From Ignavibacteriales bacterium (GTDB lineage: Bacteria; Bacteroidota; Ignavibacteria; Ignavibacteriales; Ignavibacteriaceae), in contig JADJHL010000009.1 in NCBI GenBank assembly GCA_016707585.1, positions 142,747 to 206,746 on the forward strand: a stretch of 64,000 nucleotides of DNA, written 5' to 3'. Numbering within the stretch: position 1 is the stretch's first letter; the number at the start of each line of letters is the position of its first letter. Below are positions 55,864 to 64,000 of this stretch, in pieces. Made by a program: the position numbers and the translations under genes. Under the pieces are notes generated by a model, which did no database searches, was not told the origin of the DNA, and saw nothing but the letters and a program-made list of their open reading frames with translations.

Positions 55864-57366
55864 TTAATCCACATCATCAACAATTAGAGTAAACAAACCT
55901 GCAATTATCATCGAAGCACCACCAAGAAGTAATGCATAAATTGCTTCGCCACCAACAATGTTTTTTACAAAGAAGCCAAGAATTGCTGCCGCAGTAATTT
56001 GCGGAATTACAATAAAGAAATTAAAGATGCCCATATAAACTCCCATTTTTTCTGCGGGAAGTGAACCTGCAAGAATTGCATAAGGCATTGCAAGTATTGA
56101 AGCCCACGCTAAACCAATTCCAAGTTCAGAAACCAAAAGTAAGTTTGGATCTTTAATAAAGTAAAATGATGCGAAAGAAATACCGCCGATGATTAGTGAA
56201 ATCATATGAACAGTTTTTCTATTTGTTAGTTTTGCAATCCACATAATTGCAAAAGCCATAATGGCGGCAAAACCATTGTAAACAGCCATTAAAACTCCAA
56301 CCCAATCTGCACCTTGATTATATAATTCAGAAGATGGATCGGTTGCACCATAAATATGATGAGTAACTGCGGGAGTTGTATAGATCCACATAGCAAATAA
56401 AGCAAACCAGGAAAAGAATTGGACGACTGCAAGCTGCTTCATTGTCTTTGGCATTTTGTAAAGATCGTTTAAGATAGAAACTAATCCGCCGGAAGTTTTA
56501 TTTTGATTTGTAAAAAATCCAGCAACTAATTGCAATAATCCAAAAATGATTGAGCCAACAAATAAAACGTAAAGTCCAAAATCATTTTCGTGTAGCAAGA
56601 AGTGAAGAATTGCAGAACCGACCAATCCAACAAAAACCAAAATCAAACCATTTTTGTTAAATGATGATGCAGAAATTAATTCTGTAATAGAAGTTTTTGT
56701 TTGAGATAATTTCTTTTCTTCATCACTAAATTTTTTTAATTCTTCTGGTGAATATTCTTTTGTAGAAAAAACTGTATACAAAACTGCTAAAAGAAAAACT
56801 GCACCACCGATGTAGAAAGAGAATTTTACTGAATCAGGAATTTCTCCAGCACCAGCAGTGTTTGAAATTCCAAACCAGTTTGTCATCATATAAGGTAAAG
56901 CAGAAGCAACGATTGCTCCAATTCCAATAAAAAAACTTTGCATAGAAAATCCAACCGTGCGTTGTTCTGATGGAAGCATATCTCCAACAAATGCTCTGAA
57001 CGGTTCCATAGAAATATTTATTGATGCATCCATAATCCAGAGCATTCCTGCGGCCACCCAAAGTGTTGGAGAGTTTGGCATAAAAATTATTGTAGCGGAA
57101 GCAAGCAAAGCTCCGACTAAAAAGAAGGGTCGTCTTCGTCCCAGTTTGTTCCAGGTTTTGTCACTCCAATGTCCAATTATTGGTTGGATAATTAGTCCTG
57201 TAACAGGAGCTGCAATCCAAAGAATTGGAATTGAATCTATGCTTGCGCCGAGAGTTTCAAAAATTCTGCTTACATTAGCATTTTGAAGTGCGAATCCGAA
57301 TTGAATGCCAAGAAATCCGAAACTCATATTCCAGATTTGCCAGAAGGAAAGACGAGGTTTGCTCAT
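55864..57366 (-). CDS. SLC45-like MFS transporter (second)
   Basis: This 500-residue protein has the same plan as the transporter at 52561-54066. It has about 12 helices, GHWSDKTWNKLGRRRPF with the MFS loop, and the PFRAFVGDMLP segment in helix 4-5 that is conserved in SLC45/MalA-type importers. It is likely a proton-coupled disaccharide or oligosaccharide importer. It faces away from pabBC, and a GTAGGGA element lies in the divergent gap. The two transporters are clearly homologous but not recent copies. Confidence 0.88.
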   Translation of the reverse strand: MSKPRLSFWQIWNMSFGFLGIQFGFALQNANVSRIFETLGASIDSIPILWIAAPVTGLIIQPIIGHWSDKTWNKLGRRRPFFLVGALLASATIIFMPNSPTLWVAAGMLWIMDASINISMEPFRAFVGDMLPSEQRTVGFSMQSFFIGIGAIVASALPYMMTNWFGISNTAGAGEIPDSVKFSFYIGGAVFLLAVLYTVFSTKEYSPEELKKFSDEEKKLSQTKTSITELISASSFNKNGLILVFVGLVGSAILHFLLHENDFGLYVLFVGSIIFGLLQLVAGFFTNQNKTSGGLVSILNDLYKMPKTMKQLAVVQFFSWFALFAMWIYTTPAVTHHIYGATDPSSELYNQGADWVGVLMAVYNGFAAIMAFAIMWIAKLTNRKTVHMISLIIGGISFASFYFIKDPNLLLVSELGIGLAWASILAMPYAILAGSLPAEKMGVYMGIFNFFIVIPQITAAAILGFFVKNIVGGEAIYALLLGGASMIIAGLFTLIVDDVD

Positions 57367-57445
57367 AAATTATCCTAAGTATGATTAAATTAACGACATC
57401 GAAAAATAAAGAATGATTATTAATAAAGACAATTAAATATATAAT

Positions 57446-57522
57446 GTAGGGATCTGTCTCCTGACCGATCCGATTTTGATGTAATTAAAAAGGCACGGAA
57501 CGGACAGGAGTCCGTTCCCTAC
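57446..57522. repeat. Paired palindromic repeat (REP/BIME-like) directly before pabBC
   Basis: It starts GTAGGGATCTGTCTCCTGAC and ends GGACAGGAGTCCGTTCCCTAC (split: ...GTCCG then TTCCCTAC). Two hairpins lie in inverted ends, the same layout as at 28086-28200. It ends 4 bases before the pabBC ATG, so it covers the ribosome-binding region. Confidence 0.75.
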
Positions 57523-57526
57523 AATT

Positions 57527-59342
57527 ATGCAAATACAAGAAATCATAAATAGAGTTTTAACAACACCAAACGCTGCATTTTTTTATACTCCACCAATTTA
57601 TGGCAAGAGTAATTCTTATCTTTTCTTAAAACCAAAAGAAATTGTTACAATAAAATCCTTAAGAAATTTGGATGAGAAATTAAATCGAATTGATAATCTT
57701 ATTGCTAATGGATTTGTTGGATACTCGTTAATGAATTATGAGGCAGGCTATTTATTTGAAAAAACTTTACACAAACTTTTGCCAAATAATGAAAAGTTAA
57801 TACAATTCTTTTTTTATGATAAAAATAGTGTTCAACAAATTAAATCTTCTGAAATTGATTTTGTTGGATCAGAAAAGCATAAAATCAAAAACTTCAAACT
57901 AAACACTTCAAAAAATGAATTCACGAATTCAATCAGGAAGATAAAATCCTATATAGAAGAAGGGGACACTTACCAGATTAATTATACAATAAAAGGTAAG
58001 TTTGATTTTGAAGGATCATACGCTGGATTATTCAGTAATCTAGTATTTAATCAATCTGCGCAATACATAGCTTTTATTAATTACAATGGCAAGATTATAA
58101 TTTCGCTTTCACCTGAAATGTTCTTTGAAGTTAAAGGAAGAAAAATCAGATCTAAACCTATGAAAGGTACAGCAAAAAGGGGGATTGAACATTCAAATGA
58201 TGAGTTTATTAAATATGAGTTGGAACGAAGTGAAAAGAATCGTGCTGAAAATGTAATGATCGTTGATTTGATTCGTAATGATTTGGGAAGAATAAGTGAA
58301 TATGGTTCTGTTAAAATTAAAAACATTTTTGATGTTGAAAAATATGAGTCTGTTTATCAGATGGTTAGTACAGTTGAATCCAAACTAAAGAAGAAAATTA
58401 GATTCTCAGATGTAATTAAAAATATTTTCCCTTGTGGGTCAATTACTGGCGCACCCAAAATTCGTACTATGGAAATTATTAATGAATTAGAAAAAGAGAA
58501 ACGTGGTATTTACACAGGTTCAATTGGATTGTTTACAAAAAATAAAATGACATTTAATGTTCCAATCCGAACTCTTTGCATTGATAAAAAATCAGGTGAA
58601 GGTGAAATTGGTTTGGGCAGCGGAATTGTTTGGGACAGTATTGCCGAAGAAGAATATGAAGAAACAAAACTGAAAGGAAGTTTTTTATCTGAATCAAATA
58701 AACATTTTGAGATCATTGAATCAATGTTGGTTGAGAATAAAAAAATATTTTTATTGAATGAACACCTTGATAGAATGCAAAAAGCAGCCGAATATTTTCT
58801 TTTTATTTTTGATCGAACTAAAGTTAAAAAACGATTGAGTGAAATTGTTAAAAAGTTAGACAGTAAAAAATATAAGTTGAAGATTTCTTTAGATAAATGG
58901 GGAGTTTTGAACCATTTTATTTCTCCAATTGTTATAGAGACTATAGAAGTCAGAATTATTATCTCAGATAAAGTAATTGATTCTCAAAACAAATTTCAAT
59001 ATTTCAAAACGACAAATAGAAAAGTTTATAGTGATGAATTCAAAAATATTCTGAGCTTGGTTTTTATGATGTTATCTTTTTAATGAAAAAGGTGAATTAG
59101 TTGAAGGTGCAATAACAAATATTTTTATTATAAAGGATGGTAACACTTTTACTCCATCTTTGAGCTCTGGAATATTAAAGGGAGTTTATAGAAATTATTA
59201 TTTACAGAAAAATCCAAAAGCAATTGAAAAGACTCTTTGCTTTGATGATTTGAAAAATGCAGATAAAATTATCTTAACAAATTCCGTTCGTAAAGAAGTT
59301 TTTGTTGATAAAATATTTCTTTATAAAAAATCTATACGCTAA
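57527..59342 (+). pseudogene. pabB: pabBC fusion: aminodeoxychorismate synthase I and aminodeoxychorismate lyase, broken by two frame changes
   Basis: The first 440 residues or so are the chorismate-binding domain of PabB: YIEEGDTYQINYTIK, KPMKGTAKRG, MIVDLIRNDLGRI, FPCGSITGAPKIRTMEII and GIVWDSIAEEEYEETKLKG (split). PabC follows from about residue 395 (ESMLVENKKIFLLNEHLDRM). The frame is lost at T5 59061-59065 and again at T5 59077-59081. The missing parts continue as YDVIF and then NEKGELVEGAITNIFI, ending at 59342. One lost T at each run restores a single protein of about 605 residues. It makes p-aminobenzoate for folate from chorismate. Confidence 0.88.
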
Positions 59343-59495
59343 CTTAATGAACTCTGTTTGGACTCTGTTACCTCTGTAGTAAAGAAGAAAAACCACAGTG
59401 AAATCAGAGAAGCAGCAGAGAAAACAGAGCAACCAGGACACAGCAATTTTATTTTATTTTCTATATTTTGCAACTAAAATTAATATCAAATCAGA

Positions 59496-60538
59496 ATGTC
59501 TAAATCCATATCAGAAACTTCAAAAAAAAAAAAAGAACACATTGAGTTGTGCCTAAATGATGATGTTGCATTCAAATCAAAAACAAATGGATTTGATAAG
59601 TATGATTTTATTCACAATGCTATTACAGAAGTTGATATATCTGAAATTTCTTTTCAGACAAAACTCTTTTCCAGAAAAATAAATTTTCCTTTTTTAATTT
59701 CCTGTATGACTGGTGGAACCGCTGAAGCAGAAAAAATTAATCAACGGCTTGCTCTTATCGCTGAAGAATTAAAAATACCAATTGGTGTTGGCAGTCAAAG
59801 ACAAGCTTTAGAGAATAAAGAATATCATAACTCATATAAAGTAATACGAAAAACTACAAAGAGCGTTCCTGTTCTTGGAAATATCGGTGCGGCACAATTA
59901 GTTCAATCAAAAAATCTTAAAGATATTCTAACTTTGATTGAAATGTTGGAAGCCGATGCTTTTGTAGTTCACCTTAATCCTTTACAAGAATTACTGCAAG
60001 AAAATGGCGAACCCTGTTTTTTTGGCTTATTAAAAAAATTGAAAAATTGGTCAAGATTTCAAAAGTTCCAATAATTGTAAAAGAAGTTGGATCTGGAATT
60101 AGTTACGAAGTTGCAAAAAAACTTTTAAATATTGGTGTAAAGGGAATTGATGTTGCTGGCGCAGGTGGAACGAGCTGGGCTGGAGTTGAATTACTCAGAA
60201 ATAAATCCAATCAAAAAGAATTTTGGGATTGGGGTTTACCAACATCTTATTGTATAAAAGAAATTTATCCGTTAAAGAAAAAATATAATTTTACTCTTAT
60301 TGGATCAGGTGGAATTAATTCTGCTGATGACATTGCAAAAGCTTTTGCTCTTGGTGCAGATTTAATCGCTTCTGCAAGAATTATTTTACAAACTTTAATG
60401 AATGATGGGGAAGATGCAGTAATTAAATTAATCGTAAATTGGTTTGAGTATCTTAAAAAAATTATGTACTTAACTGGCTCGCAAAATATTGATCAACTTA
60501 AAAATGATAAACTAATCAAAAAGGAATTTTTGTTTTGA
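59496..60538 (+). pseudogene. fni: Type 2 isopentenyl-diphosphate delta-isomerase, broken by one frame change
   Basis: The FMN-dependent enzyme interconverts IPP and DMAPP. The first part has PFLISCMTGGTAEAEKINQ, GVGSQRQALEN, VVHLNPLQELLQENGEP and stops at 60074. The rest runs in the -1 frame from about 60038: VKISKVPIIVKEVGSGIS, GIDVAGAGGTSWAGVE, LIGSGGINSADDIAKAFALGAD. The change is at A7 (60032-60038); one more A would give LLKKIEKLVKIS in line with the family. Total length 347 residues. It overlaps the prenyl synthase start by four bases, giving an isoprenoid operon. Confidence 0.9.
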
Positions 60539-61530
60539 ATTTAAATCAAGTTAAGAAATACGCATCCTTCTATGAAAAAGAACGAAAAATAATTGATCAA
60601 AAACTTAAAATATCATTAAAGAAACGAAACCCTTTTTCACTATATGATCCAGCTTCTTATATCCTTGTTAGCAGCGGAAAACGATTAAGACCTTTACTTG
60701 TTTTACTTTCTGCAAAAGCTGTTGGTGGGAATTATAAAAAGTTTTATAACGCAGCTTTATCTGTAGAAATGTTGCATAATTTTACTCTTGTTCATGATGA
60801 TATTATGGACAATGCTGATTTACGCAGAGGAAATTTAACTCTTCATAAAAAGTATAATTTGAATACTGCAATTTTAACTGGTGATATTCTAGCAGCTGTA
60901 GCTTATGAGTTTTTGTTAAAAGATAGCAAAGTAAATGCTAAGCAAGCACTTGATTCATTTACAAAAGGATTAGTTGAAGTTTGCGAAGGGCAAAGTCTTG
61001 ATACAGAATTTGAAACAAGAAAAACTGTTTCTTTGCCTGAATACATTGTTATGATAGAAAAGAAAACAGCGGCCCTTGCAAGAACCTGTTGCGAGCTTGG
61101 TGCTTATCTTGCTGATGGGAAAAGAGAAGATATAAAAGCTCTTTCTGATTATGGAAAATATCTTGGCATCGCTTTTCAAATCCAGGATGATCTTTTAGAT
61201 ATAACTGCGGATAAAACTGAATTTGGAAAAAGAATTGGTGGTGACTTGCTGGAAGGAAAGAAAACTTATTTGTTCATTAAAGCGTTGGAAAAATCTAGAG
61301 GAAAAGATAAAGTTGATTTTGAGAAAGTTATCGCCAACAAAGGAATTAAAGAAAGTGAAATTATTAAATATAAAAATCTTTATGAAAAACTTGGGGTTTT
61401 AGATGATGCAAAAACTGCGATAAGAAATTATACTAAGCGAGCCTTGACTTCTATAAATAAACTATCAAATAAAAATGAAATTGAAATATTTCATTGGCTG
61501 GCTGATTCACTAATCAAAAGAAATAAGTAA
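60535..61530 (+). CDS. Polyprenyl (geranylgeranyl/farnesyl) diphosphate synthase
   Basis: This 331-residue trans-prenyltransferase condenses IPP with an allylic diphosphate. The two Asp-rich motifs are present: LVHDDIMDNADLRRG and FQIQDDLLDITAD; GKRLRP is also normal. Chain length cannot be read safely from the residues before the first motif (NFTLV). It starts four bases inside fni and is followed by HPr with a one-base overlap, so an operon fni-prenyl synthase-ptsH-ptsI is indicated. Confidence 0.93.
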   Translation: MNLNQVKKYASFYEKERKIIDQKLKISLKKRNPFSLYDPASYILVSSGKRLRPLLVLLSAKAVGGNYKKFYNAALSVEMLHNFTLVHDDIMDNADLRRGNLTLHKKYNLNTAILTGDILAAVAYEFLLKDSKVNAKQALDSFTKGLVEVCEGQSLDTEFETRKTVSLPEYIVMIEKKTAALARTCCELGAYLADGKREDIKALSDYGKYLGIAFQIQDDLLDITADKTEFGKRIGGDLLEGKKTYLFIKALEKSRGKDKVDFEKVIANKGIKESEIIKYKNLYEKLGVLDDAKTAIRNYTKRALTSINKLSNKNEIEIFHWLADSLIKRNK

Positions 61531-61796
61531 TGATTGAAATAACTGTAAAGATTGTAAACAAAGCTGGACTTCATACCCGCCCTGCTGCAACGATTGTTAA
61601 ACTTGCTGCTAAATATAAATGCGAGTTTTTTATTTATCGCGACGGCTTAAGTATTAATGGAAAAAGTATTATCGGTGTTATGACGTTAGCGGCGGAGATG
61701 GGATCTGAAATAAAATTAACTTTTGATGGTGCTGATGAGCAGCAAGCTTGTGATGAAATTGTTGCTTATTTTGAGAGAGGATTTGACGAATTATGA
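61530..61796 (+). CDS. ptsH: Phosphocarrier protein HPr
   Basis: This 88-residue protein has the active His15 in NKAGLHTRPAA and the regulatory Ser46 in INGKSIIGVMTLA. Both phosphorylation sites of Gram-positive-type HPr are thus present, so an HPr kinase might act on it. It starts on the last base of the prenyl synthase gene and its stop overlaps the ptsI start by four bases. Confidence 0.95.
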   Translation: MIEITVKIVNKAGLHTRPAATIVKLAAKYKCEFFIYRDGLSINGKSIIGVMTLAAEMGSEIKLTFDGADEQQACDEIVAYFERGFDEL

Positions 61797-63558
61797 AATC
61801 ATTTAAAGACATATACAAAAACTCTGAAAATAAAATTGCTGGTATTGCTGCCGCACCAGGAATTGTTATCGGGCAAGTTTATCTATTTGCAAAAGAAAAA
61901 CTTGAAATAAGTAAAGCTCCAATTACAGATGTTGCAGAAGCAATTGAAAACTTTCAGGAAGCGTTACGTCAATCCAAAAAAGAGTTGAATAAAATCTTTG
62001 GTATTGCCCGCGAAAAAATGGATGAAGTTAGAGCTGCGATTTTTGAAGCCCAGGTTATGATACTTGATGACCCTATTCTAATTCAGAATATCGAATCAAG
62101 AATTGCTAAAGAAATGATTCAACCGGAATTTATTGTTGCAGATGAAATTTCAAAATACCAGGAGTTGATGATTATATCTCACGAATCATATATGAAAGAA
62201 CGTGCACACGATATTGAAGATATAAAACATAGAATTATCAGAAACTTGCAGAAGAAAAGATGGCAATCAAAAATTGAAACTAATTTAATAGTTGTAAGTG
62301 AAGCTTTAACTCCTGCGGACACTTTACTTTTTTCCAGAAGAGAAACTTTAGCTTTTGTAACTGATCATGGTGGATTAACATCACACGCAGCAATTATTTC
62401 AAGATCACTAAATATTCCTGCTGTTGTTGGAACTCATAATGCAACTCAGCTTATAAAGGAAGGTGATACTATAATTGTTGATGGATTTCACGGTTATATC
62501 ATTACAAATCCAACTGATGAGCAATTACATTTCTTTACTGAAAAACAAAAGAAGTTACAAGAGATTCAAAAAGGTTTAGAGGAGTTTAGAGATCAACCAG
62601 CTGTAACATTAGATGGAAAAGAAATAAAGCTAGAAGCAAACGTAGATGTTACTGGTGAAATTGATGTTGTAATTACGAGTAATGCAAATGGAATTGGTTT
62701 ATATAGATCAGAACAAATACTTAATGAGCTTGGTGTCTTTCCAGAAGAAGATGAGCAGGCAATTATTTATTCAAAACTTGCATCGCGTATGTATCCAAAG
62801 TTTGTAACGATTAGAGCTTTTGATATTGGCGGAGATAAGTTTAGAATTAGCGAGTATAAAGAACCTAATCCATTTTTGGGTTTACGCGGCGTAAGATTTT
62901 TATTAGAGAATGAAACACTTTTTAGAACTCAAATTCGCGCTGTGTTAAAAGCTAGTGAAAATAAGAATGTTCGATTGATGATTCCAATGATTTCAACACT
63001 TGATGAAGTTTGGAGATGTTTGGACATAATACACGAGTGTAAGAGCGATTTAAAAAGAGAAAAAATAAAATTTGATAACCATATAAAAGTGGGAATTATG
63101 ATTGAAGTTCCTTCTGCTGCTGTTATGGCAAAAGAATATGCAGAAGAAGTTGATTTTCTTAGTATAGGAACAAATGATTTAATCCAATATATGATGGCAG
63201 TTGATCGCGGAAATGATTTGGTTTCAAATTTGTATCAGGAGTTTAGCCCGGTTGTTGTACGAACGATTGAACATATTGTTAAAGCAGCCAAGCATAGTAA
63301 AATCCCCGTTAGTATTTGCGGAGAAATGGCAGCTGATACATTAGCAATTCCTCTTTTGGTTGGATTGGGATTAGATTCATTAAACGATGTCTCCAAATAC
63401 AATTTTATACGCAAAAAATCATAAGAAATTTTGAGTATAAAAAAGCTAAAGCTTTAGCAGAAGAATGTCTGCAATGTAAAACAGAAATAGAAATCCAGAA
63501 AAAAGTTAAAAAGTTTTTTGATGAAAATAACATAACGAGAACAAGGAATATTATTTAA
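61793..63558 (+). pseudogene. ptsI: PTS enzyme I (PEP-protein phosphotransferase), 3' end broken by two frame changes
   Basis: The enzyme takes phosphate from PEP and passes it to HPr. The intact part has the HPr-binding domain, HGGLTSHAAII with active His198, and the PEP-binding barrel (RAFDIGGDKFR, GLRGVRFLLEN, CGEMAADT with Cys). The frame ends at 63424. After 63383-63386 the codons for MSPNTILYAK appear one frame on, and after the A6 run (63413-63418) the codons for IIRNFEYKKAKALAEE appear in the third frame, ending TAA at 63556-63558. The stop overlaps the ATG of the next gene. No EII component is in the window. Confidence 0.88.
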
Positions 63559-64000
63559 TGCAAATAAAAGAATACGTACAAAAGTATGATCCGCAAAATC
63601 AGTTTGATGTTTTAGTAAACTCTTATAAGCAAATTGAGTTTTGCTTGGAATAATGAAGTAAAAATATCAAACATAAATGCAACAGAAATATCAAACATAA
63701 TTGTTAGTGGTCTTGGTGGTTCAGCAATAAGTGCTGATTTGATGAGAAATTTTTTGGGCGAAGAACTTAGAGTTCCTTATATCGTTAATCGAAATTATGA
63801 TCTTCCAAAGTTTGCAAATAAAAAACACTTTGTTTGTCGCTTCATCTTATTCAGGTTATACAGAAGAAACAATTTCAGCATTACAGCAGGCATTAAACTT
63901 GGTTGTAAAATTGTTTGTATTACAAACTGGTGGTGAAGTGGAAGAGATTGCAAGAATAAATAATCTTTCTTGTATTAAAGTTCAACCTGGTTTTCAACCT
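63558..64000 (+). pseudogene. Bifunctional phosphoglucose/phosphomannose isomerase-like SIS protein (start; runs off the window; broken)
   Basis: The reading frame opens MQIKEYVQKYDPQNQFDVLV at 63558. Frame 1 then continues with FAWNNEVKISNINATEISNIIVSGLGGSAISADLMRNFLGEELRVPYIVNRNYDLP, a clear SIS domain start; the change is at T4 63639-63642. A second change near 63821-63828 leads to TLFVASSYSGYTEET, the sugar-phosphate-binding Ser loop of PGI/PMI. The end TGGEVEEIA...GFQP follows, possibly with two more compensating changes at 63895 and 63924. It should convert glucose-6-P and mannose-6-P to fructose-6-P. It is cut off by the window edge. Confidence 0.75.

Noticed and set aside
56957..57286. 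109-codon forward ORF inside the second MFS gene
   Set aside because: Antisense to conserved MFS helices; no ribosome-binding site and no family match.
59345..59460. Possible short gene or regulatory site ahead of fni
   Set aside because: Only a loose run of CTCTGTT / CAGAG-type words was seen, like other decayed dispersed repeats; no ORF or hairpin of weight.
1..64000. CRISPR array, rRNA genes, prophage or integrative element
   Set aside because: No regularly spaced repeats with unique spacers, no rRNA sequence, and no integrase, transposase or phage structural genes were seen; the repeats found are single palindromic pairs.

Overview
The window is a 64 kb piece of a low-GC (roughly one-third G+C) bacterial chromosome, most likely from the Ignavibacteriota / Bacteroidota-Chlorobiota group. 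The evidence is the type IX secretion C-terminal domain with the NYPNPFNP signature on two secreted proteins, several TonB-dependent receptors with an N-terminal carboxypeptidase-regulatory-like domain, a pyruvoyl-dependent arginine decarboxylase, SLC45-type sugar transporters, a SusA-like GH13 enzyme, and the pairing of a SatD-family protein with a DUF3307 membrane protein. Most of the window is dense, ordinary housekeeping DNA, with short intergenic palindromic repeats and a few unusual spots.

Layout. 1-2.3 kb: a cell-wall L,D-transpeptidase cut by the window edge, then tRNA-Ser(GCU), a terminator, a GIY-YIG nuclease ORF and a degenerate second copy of the tRNA / terminator / nuclease start. 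2.4-5.9 kb: an outer-membrane receptor operon, probably for a metal. 6-13 kb: glutaryl-CoA dehydrogenase, guaB, a glycosyltransferase, purD and a polymerase III alpha-like protein that ends straight after its third catalytic Asp. 13-18.2 kb: a MauE/DoxX-like and rhodanese pair, tRNA-Leu(CAA), two tiny genes, glnS, and the SatD-like / DUF3307 pair with two 18-bp palindromes between them. 18.2-26 kb: gltX, a hybrid histidine-kinase-like protein with no phospho-accepting His, a 1157-residue outer-membrane protein and a Nudix hydrolase. 26.6-30 kb: two T9SS-type secreted proteins (GH26-like and beta-helix). 30-41 kb: PfkB kinase, mtnA, recO, htrA, aroC, a metallo-beta-lactamase-fold hydrolase, an acyl-CoA carboxylase subunit and mltD.

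41-45.7 kb is a clear thiamine-salvage operon: TPP riboswitch and terminator, TonB-dependent receptor, thiamine pyrophosphokinase and a sodium:solute symporter. It is followed on the other strand by arginine decarboxylase, tyrS and smpB. A TonB-dependent receptor at 48.2-50.6 kb is split by a frameshift on a T7 run that is also an in-phase U UUU UUA slippery heptamer. 50.7-57.4 kb carries maltodextrin functions: a GH13 enzyme and two SLC45-like transporters, plus an EamA transporter and a lipoprotein. 57.5-64 kb holds pabBC, fni, a polyprenyl synthase, HPr, EI and a sugar-phosphate isomerase.

Four of the last six genes carry single-base indels, mostly in or next to homopolymers. The earlier 57 kb shows only one clear case. 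This looks more like poor sequence at a contig end than genuine gene decay.

The best candidate for an undescribed system is the SatD-like protein. It can be aligned by eye to class III nucleotidyl cyclases, including two Asp residues 44 positions apart. It also has a C-terminal helix-turn-helix and is coupled to a polytopic membrane protein rich in conserved-looking His/Asp. The tRNA-Ser / GIY-YIG repeat unit is the next most interesting item.
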